Below, piece after piece: positions 29,251 to 38,347 of a stretch of DNA of 64,000 bases. Made by a program: the position numbers and the translations under genes. Every line of letters starts with the position of its first letter. Positions within the stretch are counted from its first letter, which is position 1. This stretch comes from Leptospira perolatii (GTDB taxonomy: Bacteria > Spirochaetota > Leptospiria > Leptospirales > Leptospiraceae): the NCBI RefSeq assembly GCF_002811875.1, contig NZ_NPDZ01000003.1, positions 288,180-352,179 on the forward strand, written 5' to 3'. Under the pieces are notes generated by a model that was not told the DNA's origin, did no database searches, and saw nothing but the letters and a program-made list of their open reading frames with translations.

Positions 29251-29291
29251 ACTGGATGTAGTTCCTTCCAAAAACTAGAACTGCATCCAGT
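29251..29291. terminator. Bidirectional terminator between aconitase and transglycosylase genes
   Basis: ACTGGATGTAGTTC (29251-29264) pairs with GAACTGCATCCAGT (29278-29291) over 14 bases with one wobble pair. It lies between two convergent stop codons, 8 and 6 bases away. The trailing T-run is short on both sides, but position and stem strength fit a terminator. Confidence 0.75.
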
Positions 29292-29296
29292 TTGAC

Positions 29297-29863
29297 CTAG
29301 CCGCCCTTCCAATATCGATTCACTTTTTGAACGTAATCTTTGGTTTCCCGGAAAGGAGGGACTCCTTTATATTTTTCCACTGCTCCCGGACCTGCATTGT
29401 AAGCCGCAAGACCGAGATTTGTGTCGCCAAATCTCTTAACTAAATCTCCGAGAAACTTGGTTCCGGCGGAGATATTTTCCTCCGGATCGAATGGATCCTC
29501 TACTCCTAATAAATCTGCGGTCTTGGGCATGAGCTGCATATAACCCATGGCTCCTTTCTCGGAAACAGCGTTCCGTTTAAAGTTTGATTCTGCGCGAATT
29601 ACGGAGCTCACTAGATCTGGATCCAGTCCATTCTTTAGAGATTGCTCAGATATTAGCTCGGAGAGCTCCCTGGGTGCTAGTTCTCCCCGCGCGTCCCTAG
29701 CGTTTCCCCGGGAATTCAGTAAATCAGAGAAGGAAATAGACTCAGCTCGTGGCGGAGTTCCTTCCAACTGCCCAGACTTCCCGCCCATCCGCTCGGAGAG
29801 GCTACGTATCTCCTCGATTCTAGAAATCAAAGTTCGAAATGAATCTAAGTCTGAAAGTTTCAT
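29297..29863 (-). CDS. SLT-type lytic transglycosylase
   Basis: A 188-residue protein with the lysozyme-like SLT domain in its second half: SVIRAESNF with the catalytic Glu, KGAMGYMQLMPKTADLLGV, NISAGTKFL, and GLAAYNAGPGAV. It cleaves peptidoglycan glycan strands to anhydro-muramyl products. I see no signal peptide, so it may be exported another way, for example with the flagellar apparatus. The N-terminal 80 residues are Ser/Arg-rich and variable. Confidence 0.9.
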   Translation of the reverse strand: MKLSDLDSFRTLISRIEEIRSLSERMGGKSGQLEGTPPRAESISFSDLLNSRGNARDARGELAPRELSELISEQSLKNGLDPDLVSSVIRAESNFKRNAVSEKGAMGYMQLMPKTADLLGVEDPFDPEENISAGTKFLGDLVKRFGDTNLGLAAYNAGPGAVEKYKGVPPFRETKDYVQKVNRYWKGG

Positions 29864-30013
29864 TGCATTTCCTCTTCGGGGTCAATATTGCCGAAAATTT
29901 AAAGGGGCATTATTATGTCTCTCGGTATTCTTAAAAAAATTCTAAAGTCTTTTTTCCATCTTCCGCCATTCTCAGAAAAGGGTTTCTTGAAAAAAGGATC
30001 GGGTTGAAAGAGG

Positions 30014-32335
30014 ATGGGAGCCGTGATTGAAATCGAAATCGTCACAACTCCTAGATTGACTGCCTTCCCGATCTTTCTTGCATTTAGCAGAGGATATTTT
30101 GAAGAGGAAGGTGTTAAAGTCCGTGTGCGTGTATTAAAAAGTTATGATGGTGTACTCGCACACCTAAGGGAAGGACGAGCAGAAGGTGGAGAGATTCCGT
30201 TTACGGCTTGGCTTGACCAACGGTTGCGCAAGACCGCTCCTCACTGGGCATTTCATAGAGCATCAATATTGTCCTCTTTAGTCCATGGATTCTATTCCGC
30301 TTCCTATATGGAAGCGGAAGCAATCCGAGATTCTTACGCCAATTTTTTGCCTATACTTCACCCTTTATCATTGGATCGGTTTGTTGCTGAAGAATTTTTT
30401 CGATCAGAAAATTATCACAGGCGAAAACCCGTACCTCTTCTTGTTACACGACCCACTCTACTCGTGCATGAATTCATTCGCGCAGAATGTATGGGCGTGG
30501 CGGCCTCTCTGCAAGAAGTTCCTTTTTTTGGTGAAAAGGGATATTGTCTAACTGTCGAGAACGAAATTCCTCCTTACTATTTGCCCACCAATCTCCTCAT
30601 CTTTACAGGAAAGTTTATATCTAAGTTTCCGGACGCAGCGAATCGGGTTTCAAAGGCTTTGAATCGAGCGATGGAAGGTCTGATAAGTGGAGAAACCTAT
30701 GAAGGGGATTCCTATAGTTCCGATTGGGTCGGCCCCTGTCCTTGGGATCCTGAAATGTTGGATGGCTTTTATCGGCGCCCGCAATCTGAGTTGGAGAAAA
30801 TTCTGTGTACTAAGCCATCCAGAGAGGACGTAAGCTATATCGCAAAAATTTACAAAGATACAATGAGGGTTGATGACCCAAATGTTTCAGTAATTCTACG
30901 CGATTTAATAAACGAAGTCATCGGAGATCCTTTTCCTGATTTCAAAGTTCGCGCTCCTTCAAGAAAGAGTACTTTATTGCGCGGTGATTTTATGATTCCG
31001 CAGCAGGAACGCGCCTTTTGGCAAAGAGGAGAACCTAAAAGTCCGCTTCGAAATCTTGTGGCAGACTTGAAGGAACTCACTCTAGGTATTCTTTCAGGTA
31101 AAAGGGAATCGTTTTTAGAAGCCCAGGTTTCAATTAGCCCAGTTCACTTTATTCAGACTTCAGTAAACGCAATCTTGGGTTATCTAAATCAAGAAATCAG
31201 AGACTTGGAGGAAAAGAATAAGCGGCTTTCTGAAGACAATTATCTTCTCGAAACTAGATTAGATATCAGTGATTTAAAAAGACAAACTACAGAAGAAAGA
31301 TATCGCTACATGTTTGAATTCGCCACAGACGCGATGATCATCGCGAATGCAGATACTCGAATGATCGTAGACGCGAATCGCAAATTTAGAGAAGTCTCCG
31401 GATACCAAGGGTCAGAAGTAAAAAATCTAAGGCTCGCTAGAATCCTACCGGATATATTAGAGGGTGGTGAGCTCCGTCCCCCCGGTAGCAGCAAAGATCA
31501 GAACATGGCGTTTCTTCCCGAGGCGACTTTAATATTGAAGGATGGAACTAGATTTTCGGTCGGGTTAAGTGTTACCGGTTTTAGCGCGGAAACAAAACGA
31601 TTTTATCAGATTCAGGTCAGCGATACTGCACTAAAATTAGAATCGGAGAGAATTAAGCACGAGTTTATATCAAATATTTCTCATGAACTCCGCTCTCCTA
31701 TGACGAATATACAAGGATATTTCGACCTTCTGACATCAGATCTTCTGGAAGGAATGGACCAGGAGCAAAGGGGGATGGCGGACGTGGTTCGCAAAAATAT
31801 CAGAAGACTGAATTCTCTGATCGAAAACTTGCTTCAGCTAGAAAAGAAGGAAACCCAAACCTCCGAAGAAATGGAAGAAGTATTTGATCCTTCCGTTGTG
31901 GTAGAAGAAGTCCTTCATATTAACTCTCCTCCGGCAGCAGATCATGGCATCGAAATTATTTCGAATCTTCCAAAAGGACTGAAGTTCAAAGGAGTACGAT
32001 TCGAATTCTCTCAAATCGTCACTAACTTGTTTGTGAACGCGCTAAAGTATACTGAAAAGGGTAGTGTAACCGTAACTCTCAGGAAACTTCATGACGGTAA
32101 GTTTGAATTGCGGGTGACGGACACCGGAGTTGGAATCGATCCGAAATATAAGGAACTGATTTTCGAAAGATTTTTCCGAATCCCTGATCAAAGAAATCGA
32201 ACGGTTGGCGGAACTGGCCTTGGTCTTTCCATTACTCGATCGTTAGTGGAAAAAATGGGCGGAGAACTTCAAGTGGAACCGAATCAAAAAGGTGGAAGTA
32301 TATTTAGGGTCATATTAAACTTGTATTTGGGATGA
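30014..32335 (+). CDS. Sensor histidine kinase with an N-terminal substrate-binding-protein-like domain
   Basis: A 773-residue kinase. Residues 1-300 resemble the NMT1/THI5 (NitT/TauT-type) solute-binding fold, opening IEIVTTPRLTAFPIFLAFSRGYFEEEGV. There is no signal peptide and no membrane segment, so it should sense a ligand in the cytoplasm. A coiled coil and a PAS domain follow (YRYMFEFATDAMIIANAD), then HisKA with His557 in SHELRSP, and the ATPase boxes NLFVNALKY, DTGVGI and GGTGLGLSI. A GTG at 30023 is an alternative start. The next gene overlaps by ATGA. Its response regulator may be the orphan at 22.9 kb. Confidence 0.85.
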   Translation: MGAVIEIEIVTTPRLTAFPIFLAFSRGYFEEEGVKVRVRVLKSYDGVLAHLREGRAEGGEIPFTAWLDQRLRKTAPHWAFHRASILSSLVHGFYSASYMEAEAIRDSYANFLPILHPLSLDRFVAEEFFRSENYHRRKPVPLLVTRPTLLVHEFIRAECMGVAASLQEVPFFGEKGYCLTVENEIPPYYLPTNLLIFTGKFISKFPDAANRVSKALNRAMEGLISGETYEGDSYSSDWVGPCPWDPEMLDGFYRRPQSELEKILCTKPSREDVSYIAKIYKDTMRVDDPNVSVILRDLINEVIGDPFPDFKVRAPSRKSTLLRGDFMIPQQERAFWQRGEPKSPLRNLVADLKELTLGILSGKRESFLEAQVSISPVHFIQTSVNAILGYLNQEIRDLEEKNKRLSEDNYLLETRLDISDLKRQTTEERYRYMFEFATDAMIIANADTRMIVDANRKFREVSGYQGSEVKNLRLARILPDILEGGELRPPGSSKDQNMAFLPEATLILKDGTRFSVGLSVTGFSAETKRFYQIQVSDTALKLESERIKHEFISNISHELRSPMTNIQGYFDLLTSDLLEGMDQEQRGMADVVRKNIRRLNSLIENLLQLEKKETQTSEEMEEVFDPSVVVEEVLHINSPPAADHGIEIISNLPKGLKFKGVRFEFSQIVTNLFVNALKYTEKGSVTVTLRKLHDGKFELRVTDTGVGIDPKYKELIFERFFRIPDQRNRTVGGTGLGLSITRSLVEKMGGELQVEPNQKGGSIFRVILNLYLG

Positions 32336-32997
32336 ACAAAAGATATCTAATCTACGGAATTTTAGCCTTTTTAGCAATAGTACTCATTTACTTATTTCTT
32401 CCTACGGATGAGATCAATGAGTCTAGTTCCGTATTGCAAGGTGGGCTTTCTGAGGGGAACGTCGCTAGACGCGAAGAATCGATTTTCGAGAGCCAGAATG
32501 GATTTTTAGATTTTTCAGGCTCTGCAGAAGAAGGCTCATCACAATCAGAATCTTCCACTAGCGATTCGTCGAACAAAACAGAACAGAAGTCCTATTGGGA
32601 CAAACTTTCTCCCGCGGAAAAGACAAAGCTCTACGAACAGATGTATGAAAGATTCAAACCTCTGGCCGAAAAATTTCCGAATAACAAATTGATTCCTCGG
32701 AAACTTTCCCAAGAGGAAACAGATAAGAGAAAGGAAGAAGAAGATCACTACTATCAAATCCAGGGAGATCTTTTAGAGCGCCGAGAAGTTTCCAAAGACG
32801 ATATGTCTTACTATCTGGATACGAAGTTAAAAAAATCTGACGATATGTTGGAAGTACTAAGATACGGATTCGAGCAAATTGAAAAAATCAAACCAAATAC
32901 CCCGGGTGCGAGCGAATACATAAATCTCATGAAAGAGAGATTGGAAAGCATCGAAAAAGGAAGAGAAGAGGTTTTAGAAGCGAAGAAGAAACTTTAG
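32332..32997 (+). CDS. Membrane-anchored hypothetical protein coupled to the sensor kinase
   Basis: A 221-residue protein with one N-terminal membrane segment (LIYGILAFLAIVLIYLFL), a Ser/Glu-rich linker and a helical charged domain. The ATGA overlap with the kinase stop shows translational coupling. The mature part should be periplasmic. The family is unknown; a role as a partner of the kinase is possible from coupling alone. Confidence 0.75.
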   Translation: MNKRYLIYGILAFLAIVLIYLFLPTDEINESSSVLQGGLSEGNVARREESIFESQNGFLDFSGSAEEGSSQSESSTSDSSNKTEQKSYWDKLSPAEKTKLYEQMYERFKPLAEKFPNNKLIPRKLSQEETDKRKEEEDHYYQIQGDLLERREVSKDDMSYYLDTKLKKSDDMLEVLRYGFEQIEKIKPNTPGASEYINLMKERLESIEKGREEVLEAKKKL

Positions 32998-33029
32998 ACA
33001 GTTTACTTCAATTTTTAGAAGCTGAGAAG

Positions 33030-33788
33030 TTATTTTCTGTGGTGGGATCTTTTCAGCTTGGATCTGGTTTTCATTTTTTTCTTGGGAACTGACTTCTTTA
33101 CCATTGGCAATTTCATGTGAGAAAGGGTGGCCGCTAACTCGAGCAGTTCCTCTAATCCCAAGAGCTCAAGTAAAGAAAGTGTATTCTGAAAGCTTAATTT
33201 ATCTAACAAGACTAAAGCGTTTTTGGTTCCGAATGACTTTAGTAATTTAGGAATTTCCTTCACACCTCTTTTTTGGATCCATTCAGCGCATTCCTGAGGA
33301 GTTAGCGCTTTTGCCAAAGGAACAAAATCCTTGACCAAGATCGAATTTGCCAAAGCCAGAAAATGGTCCAAGCCTACTGCATCCAAATAAGTAATGGACT
33401 CGTTGGCTCCAAGACCTTTTAGAATTTCAACAATCTGAATTCTTCCGATGGATTCGATGATTCTCCGAATCGAAACTGCGGGCACAGCTTGGGACAATCG
33501 ATTGAGGTCTTCGAGTTGCAAATGTTTTACGAAGAATACTAGATCACTCGGATCAGATTCTTGTATGAGCTCCACTAAGGTCGGTTCCGGAATGGACTGA
33601 ATCAAGGAAACGATTTCCTTTTCGGTAAGGTGTTGGCTCAAGTATAGTAACTTTTTGTGATCTACTTTTTCGGATATGGAGAACAGAGCTTCATATCCTA
33701 AATTTCTAAATAACTGGAACGACTTTTGGGGACCAAGTTTATCTAGGTATTCTAATGCATTTTGGATTGTAGAAATAACTTTCTTCAA
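33030..33788 (-). CDS. Helical-repeat protein resembling MgtE-N/FliG-like repeats
   Basis: A 252-residue protein made of about six short two-helix repeats with leucines at regular positions (LLYLSQHLTEKEIVSLIQSI, LVFFVKHLQLEDLNRLSQAV, KGLGANESITYLDAVGL). It ends in a very basic tail, KKKMKTRSKLKRSHHRK. It overlaps the preceding gene by four bases. The repeat form recalls MgtE N-domains and FliG, with no metal or motor context. Likely a scaffold or interaction protein. Confidence 0.7.
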   Translation of the reverse strand: MKKVISTIQNALEYLDKLGPQKSFQLFRNLGYEALFSISEKVDHKKLLYLSQHLTEKEIVSLIQSIPEPTLVELIQESDPSDLVFFVKHLQLEDLNRLSQAVPAVSIRRIIESIGRIQIVEILKGLGANESITYLDAVGLDHFLALANSILVKDFVPLAKALTPQECAEWIQKRGVKEIPKLLKSFGTKNALVLLDKLSFQNTLSLLELLGLEELLELAATLSHMKLPMVKKSVPKKKMKTRSKLKRSHHRK

Positions 33789-34678
33789 TCTAGAATATCT
33801 CCTAGAATTTCCATTACAAGTCCGGTGAGCGGCTTCTTCTTATGGATTTGTCGGATATTGAAGGAAGCGTCATCTACTACTTTTCCGATCCATAGCTGCA
33901 GTTCAGGTTCCGAAAGCCCGATAAATTCTCTCAGTGACTCTTTTCTATATTGTTTCAAAAGAGTGTCTCTCGCAGCACTATAGGCGGTTTTGAAAACTGT
34001 TTGTATTTTAGGATCCGAAGCGATCGCTCTTCGAAGCCTGTCCGATTTTGGTCCGAGTGCTGATGCTTCCATTCTGCCCCATTCACCAAATCCAGTCTTA
34101 AAGAGAATCTTGAGTGTGTTCCTGAGAATGGACTGCACTTCTGCTGCGCCGGATCCCATCGCCACAAAGTCCGCAATCCTTTCGGTGAACCCAGGTAGTA
34201 GAAAAGTTAAGAATTGTGCGATTTGCTTTTCCAAACCGGCAGCTTGAAAGACGGAATGCAAAGGATTGATCTTTTTATGAAACTCTAGAAGAACTTTTCC
34301 GAGTCCATCCGAAAGGATATCCTGCACTTCCGGTTGATTCAAAATTCCCAATATCAATCCCCTAGAAGGAGCAGCTTGGGCGCCCGCGATAAATTCGAGC
34401 AAAGCATCCTGAGTTTCTTCGGATAAGAATTCTTCTACTCTGGTATATGGAAAGGCCTGATCGAAAGGGAAATCCTCAATGAGATGAGAGAGTTTGTCCT
34501 CAGGAATTCTCGCTAAGCCTATGGCGGAAGGAGTCAGTTGCACTTCTTCCGGCAACAGCTCCTCCAAGGTCGCCTGAAATATGTAGTTTAGGCTTTTGGT
34601 TAGACTTTTTTCGAGCTTTCCTGAGTCTTCCAACCAGGAGATAACTCTGCTTTTACGAGAACGAGGCCAGAAGCGCAC
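33785..34678 (-). CDS. Helical hypothetical protein in the alr operon
   Basis: A 297-residue protein, helical throughout, with two moderately hydrophobic stretches (FLTFLLPGFTERIADFV, LILGILNQPEVQDIL) but no clear membrane segment. It lies 10 bases after the acyltransferase gene and overlaps the helical-repeat gene by four bases, so the four genes from 36.98 to 33.03 kb form one operon. The family is not recognised. Confidence 0.7.
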   Translation of the reverse strand: MRFWPRSRKSRVISWLEDSGKLEKSLTKSLNYIFQATLEELLPEEVQLTPSAIGLARIPEDKLSHLIEDFPFDQAFPYTRVEEFLSEETQDALLEFIAGAQAAPSRGLILGILNQPEVQDILSDGLGKVLLEFHKKINPLHSVFQAAGLEKQIAQFLTFLLPGFTERIADFVAMGSGAAEVQSILRNTLKILFKTGFGEWGRMEASALGPKSDRLRRAIASDPKIQTVFKTAYSAARDTLLKQYRKESLREFIGLSEPELQLWIGKVVDDASFNIRQIHKKKPLTGLVMEILGDILD

Positions 34679-34688
34679 TGTCTTTCCT

Positions 34689-35828
34689 TTAAACTGCCTG
34701 TATCGAAGACCAAATCGAATCTAATTTCTCGAAATGATAGGTTAGTTGATTCTTATGATACAACAGAATATTCTTCTTTTTTAAATTATGAGTATCTTTA
34801 TGAGAATGAAATAATTTTTCCAAGAAAATTATTTCTTCCCCTTCCACTTTTAAGAAGCCGGCCTCAGAGGCTTTTTTCAGAAAGGTTTCGTAGGCAAGAG
34901 ATATTCCGCTCCCGAGCAGCTTTTTAGAAATATAGATTTCAGGATGAAGCGTATTCACTTTTTCTGCCACTGACTTCAATAGACCGAATATCCTTTCCTT
35001 TTTCTCTTTCGTTTTTCCTTCTAGTTTGAATAAAATGTAGGAAGCTAGATTTCCAACGGTGACTGTGTAATTGCTGCCCAGTTTTTCTCGAACGATTCCC
35101 GCGACTTCGTCGGTGTTTGCTTCGGAAGAGATCGGAAACAAGGAACCATACCCGATTTGTAGTTCCAGTTTCTTACTGGAAAGATAATCATAAGTGAAAG
35201 TAAAAGAAGTAAAATGCAGGTCCTTAAACTTTGATCGAAGAAAGTAGACTCCTTTTTTGATCTGATTCAGATAACCGTCCTGGTTATAAGTTCCTTCCGG
35301 AAACAAAAACAGATTCTTTCCCTGAGAAACTTTTTCCGCTAATGTGCTCCACTCTTGATCCACAAGATTTCTCAGTTCTCCGGACTTGACCAACTCTCTC
35401 GTATTGTCTCGAAAAGGTCGTTTGATTGGAAAGCATCCGATATATCCCATAAATCTCGGAATTAGATGCATTGAGTCTATCAACTTAAATAGAAGTTTTA
35501 GAATTCCCTTGGCTCTAAATTCCTTTTGCAGGAAATTTTTCTGAAGGATATCCTCTCTTGCTGGAATCGCGAATTTGATTTTCGGTGTTATGTGTTTGTA
35601 TACTGCTGCTAAAGCAGGAATATCTCCTTCCCAAACATGGTTTCCCATCAAAACGGTTGGATACGGAGAATCTAATTTTCCGTCTTTGGAACGATTCGGA
35701 AAATGCTCCTCAAAGGAGTCAAACATGAACCCTCTAGCTTTGAACACCAAATCAATCATGAAATCGTAGGTTCTTGTGCTCATCACAAGTTTTACCGGCT
35801 CTTCTTTTTTAGCGACCGTTGAATCCAT
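34689..35828 (-). CDS. PlsC-type phospholipid acyltransferase
   Basis: A 379-residue protein with the glycerolipid acyltransferase blocks: NHVWEGD giving the HX4D catalytic pair, GCFPIKRPF as block II, and FLFPEGTYNQ as block III with Glu-Gly-Thr. It is longer than PlsC proper and has a C-terminal extension of about 150 residues. It probably acylates a lysophospholipid or related acceptor at the membrane. AAGGA lies eight bases before the ATG. Confidence 0.85.
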   Translation of the reverse strand: MDSTVAKKEEPVKLVMSTRTYDFMIDLVFKARGFMFDSFEEHFPNRSKDGKLDSPYPTVLMGNHVWEGDIPALAAVYKHITPKIKFAIPAREDILQKNFLQKEFRAKGILKLLFKLIDSMHLIPRFMGYIGCFPIKRPFRDNTRELVKSGELRNLVDQEWSTLAEKVSQGKNLFLFPEGTYNQDGYLNQIKKGVYFLRSKFKDLHFTSFTFTYDYLSSKKLELQIGYGSLFPISSEANTDEVAGIVREKLGSNYTVTVGNLASYILFKLEGKTKEKKERIFGLLKSVAEKVNTLHPEIYISKKLLGSGISLAYETFLKKASEAGFLKVEGEEIIFLEKLFHSHKDTHNLKKKNILLYHKNQLTYHFEKLDSIWSSIQAV

Positions 35829-35842
35829 CCTGAATATCCTTT

Positions 35843-36976
35843 CTAGTCCACAACATATTTGGGAACAGACTCGCTGATCCTAGTAGTGACTTCATAATTA
35901 ATCGTGTATGCCCAGTTTGCGTGATCGTCCGCAGTCACTTCCTCTTCCCCATCTTTGCCGATGATGGTAACTGTATCTCCCACCGATATTCCAGGAATAT
36001 GAGTCACATCCAGCATGGTCATATTCATACAGATTCGACCTACGATTTTGGCGCGCTTTCCACGAATTAACATGGAACCGTTATTGGATAATTTACGATC
36101 CAGCCCCTCGTAATACCCAACAGGAATCACGGCGATCTTTGTCTGAGCGCTGGTCTGAAATGTGGAGCCGTAACCTACAAAAGAGTCTGCATGTAGATTT
36201 CTGATATGTACTACCTTGGCTTTCCAACTCATGACCGGTTCCAACTGAAAGTCAGTCTTTCCTGTTAAGTGCAACGACAGTCTTGTCTGGAGACTCGGCC
36301 AAAGTCCGTAGAGTGAAATTCCAATTCGAACTAAATCGTAATGTGCGTCCGGAAAGAGCATAGTCGATGCCGAGGCGCATGCGTGCTTGACTAGTTTAGA
36401 AAACCCTTTTGCTTCTAATGTCTGAACTGCCTTTTTAAACTGATCTAATTGCAATTTTGAATATTTTTGCTCAATGACATCTTCCGTGCTAGCAAAATGT
36501 GTTGCTATTCCATCCACAAACAGCTTTTCGCTTATCAATTCGTTTAATATTTGCTCTAGCTCTGAGTTAGAAGATCCTAAGCGGCCCATTCCGGTATCCA
36601 CTTTTAGATGAATCTGGGGTCTAGGCTTACAGGAATCCAAGGCTCTGACACTTTCGGGCCTAGAGACGATTACCCAAAAATTCGAGTCTGAGAATTCCTT
36701 GGTTCTGGACTGGATCTCCGGAGTTTCCCCCATAATGAGAATTTTACTCTCCGGGAATCTGGATCTCAACAGCTTTGCTTCTTCGATGGAGTTCACACCG
36801 AATAAATCTGCTCCTGCTTTGAAAGCAAGCTCAGCCATCTCCATGAATCCATGACCGTATGCGTTTGATTTGATGACTGCAGTAAGTAATGTAGTGGGCT
36901 TCAGTAGGTCGCGGAAATTTTTTAAGTTAGAAGCAACCGCGCGGGAAGAGAGTTCAATCCAGGTTCTGTGGTTCAA
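35843..36976 (-). CDS. alr: Alanine racemase
   Basis: A 377-residue PLP enzyme making D-alanine for peptidoglycan. The PLP lysine is K36 in AVIKSNAYGHG. Other family blocks are IHLKVDTGMGRLG, a catalytic-Tyr region SFVGYGSTFQT, and RICMNMTMLDVT. The start is TTG at 36976 with AGGA eight bases upstream. It is the first gene of a four-gene operon with an acyltransferase and two helical proteins. Confidence 0.95.
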   Translation of the reverse strand: MNHRTWIELSSRAVASNLKNFRDLLKPTTLLTAVIKSNAYGHGFMEMAELAFKAGADLFGVNSIEEAKLLRSRFPESKILIMGETPEIQSRTKEFSDSNFWVIVSRPESVRALDSCKPRPQIHLKVDTGMGRLGSSNSELEQILNELISEKLFVDGIATHFASTEDVIEQKYSKLQLDQFKKAVQTLEAKGFSKLVKHACASASTMLFPDAHYDLVRIGISLYGLWPSLQTRLSLHLTGKTDFQLEPVMSWKAKVVHIRNLHADSFVGYGSTFQTSAQTKIAVIPVGYYEGLDRKLSNNGSMLIRGKRAKIVGRICMNMTMLDVTHIPGISVGDTVTIIGKDGEEEVTADDHANWAYTINYEVTTRISESVPKYVVD

Positions 36977-37157
36977 GGAAATTGTCCTGATTCTCGTCCG
37001 TTTCTCGGGCCTAGTATGTAATTCTCCCCGAATCTTCCCATAGTTTTTTCCAAATCGGAACTCGAAAAAAAAGGGTTTTCCCTATTGGGAATTGCCCGAA
37101 GAATTGCCCGGGACACCGCGCGCTCAAAGGCCGGTAAATCAATCCCTGGATGATCGG

Positions 37158-37652
37158 ATGAAGCAATACAAAGTAGTTCAAACCTTTCCGGTCCCTCTGC
37201 AAGATCTATTGAAAGCAAGGGAAGACCGCTACAAATACCTGGATCAGTTTCCTGAATTAAAAAACGTAGAGCTCTTGGAAGAGAGAAAAGATGGAAACCA
37301 GGTGTTTCAAAAAAGAAAGGTGAAACTTGCAGAATCCCTGCCAAAAGTAGTCGCTGCCGTACTTTCCGATCCGTCTCTTTTAGAAAATTCCGTATTCGAT
37401 CTATCTACAAATACGCACGAGTTTACGATCGCTCCTCCGGGAAACGACTCGATTGTTACGATCAAAGGGAAATCAATTTATAAAAGCTTAGGCCCGAATG
37501 AATCCGAGAGAAGCTATGACGTACAAGTAACCTCCGGAGTTTTTTTGATGGGTTCTGTCATCGAAACAGTCATTGAAGAAATACACAGACACTCTTTGGA
37601 AAAGGATAAGAACTCGATTTCGGAGTTCTTGAAAAAGTACCAAGCGAGCTAA
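37158..37652 (+). CDS. SRPBCC/START-like hypothetical protein
   Basis: A 164-residue protein from the ATG at 37158. It has alternating beta strands with a long final helix (MGSVIETVIEEIHRHS), a pattern like DUF2505 and other SRPBCC ligand-binding proteins. The longer frame from 37092 covers the alr leader and seems less likely. It probably binds a hydrophobic ligand; the assignment is tentative. Confidence 0.6.
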   Translation: MKQYKVVQTFPVPLQDLLKAREDRYKYLDQFPELKNVELLEERKDGNQVFQKRKVKLAESLPKVVAAVLSDPSLLENSVFDLSTNTHEFTIAPPGNDSIVTIKGKSIYKSLGPNESERSYDVQVTSGVFLMGSVIETVIEEIHRHSLEKDKNSISEFLKKYQAS

Positions 37653-37661
37653 GGAGCAATT

Positions 37662-38240
37662 TCACTCCGGGGCTTTCAGATTCTCCGGTTTTGTTCCCCA
37701 AGACTTCAATTTATCTAAGAGGGTTTCTTCAGGGAGGCCCTCTCCGATGTAGATTAGTTCCTCGTTTAGGTTCCAAGCTCCCCAGACCGGAATTCCTCCT
37801 TTTAGCGCGCCTAGCCTTGCAGCGAAGCGATCATCCTGTAGCAGTTCCTCGTACTCTGGATTCTCTTCTTGAATCCTAAGAAAGACCCAGTCTGACTTTG
37901 CGAGATTGGTTAACTTGTCACTTACGGACTTGCAGAGCGTACAGTTTTTGGGTTCTATCAGCAGGAGTACACCTTTTGCATTAGAGGACTCTGCTTCTCT
38001 AAGAGCGGCTTGTCTCGTATTCAGATCGCTCTCTTGTAAATTTTTTCTGGCTGAGAAGAGAAAGTAAAACAGTACGAACGTACTTAAAATTCCGCAAAAG
38101 ATCCCAAAAATGCCCAAAAGTATTCGCTTTCGCAAACGAGTGATCTCGGAAATTTGTTTCATGCATTCAGAAATTGCTCCGATGGAAGTTAGTAAAGCAG
38201 TTGTAACCTGTTCGGAGTTTGCATCGTCAGAAAAAAGCAC
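37662..38240 (-). CDS. Membrane-anchored thioredoxin-like protein
   Basis: A protein of up to 192 residues with one membrane segment (ILLGIFGIFCGILSTFVLFYFLF) and a thioredoxin-like domain: LLLIEPKNCTLCKSV with a CxxC, a GGIPVWGAW segment taking the place of the cis-Pro loop, and a final helix. CTLC is not a classic thioredoxin motif. The start is GTG at 38240 without a ribosome site; an ATG at 38162 is an alternative. Likely a periplasm-facing disulfide or redox protein. Confidence 0.65.
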   Translation of the reverse strand: MLFSDDANSEQVTTALLTSIGAISECMKQISEITRLRKRILLGIFGIFCGILSTFVLFYFLFSARKNLQESDLNTRQAALREAESSNAKGVLLLIEPKNCTLCKSVSDKLTNLAKSDWVFLRIQEENPEYEELLQDDRFAARLGALKGGIPVWGAWNLNEELIYIGEGLPEETLLDKLKSWGTKPENLKAPE

Positions 38241-38273
38241 TGAATAAAAAATAAAATAAATTTACGTAGAGAG

Positions 38274-38303
38274 TTGACAAAAAAAGATAGTCAAACGCAT
38301 GCT
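38274..38303 (+). promoter_or_regulatory. Likely promoter of the polyamine operon
   Basis: TTGACA at 38274-38279 matches the -35 consensus; a weak -10 (CATGCT) lies 18 bases on. TTGAC and GTCAA form an inverted repeat across the spacer. The region before it is a run of A and T. It sits about 45-70 bases upstream of speD. Confidence 0.45.
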
Positions 38304-38347
38304 CGGTTTCTAAACCAAAGCACAAATTCGGAGGTGTCAGGCAGTAG

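Noticed and set aside
36973..37344. A 123-codon minus-strand frame ending in a TTGA overlap with alr
   Set aside because: It lies opposite the better supported plus-strand SRPBCC-like gene, has an unlikely composition, and alr has its own ribosome site. The overlap appears accidental.
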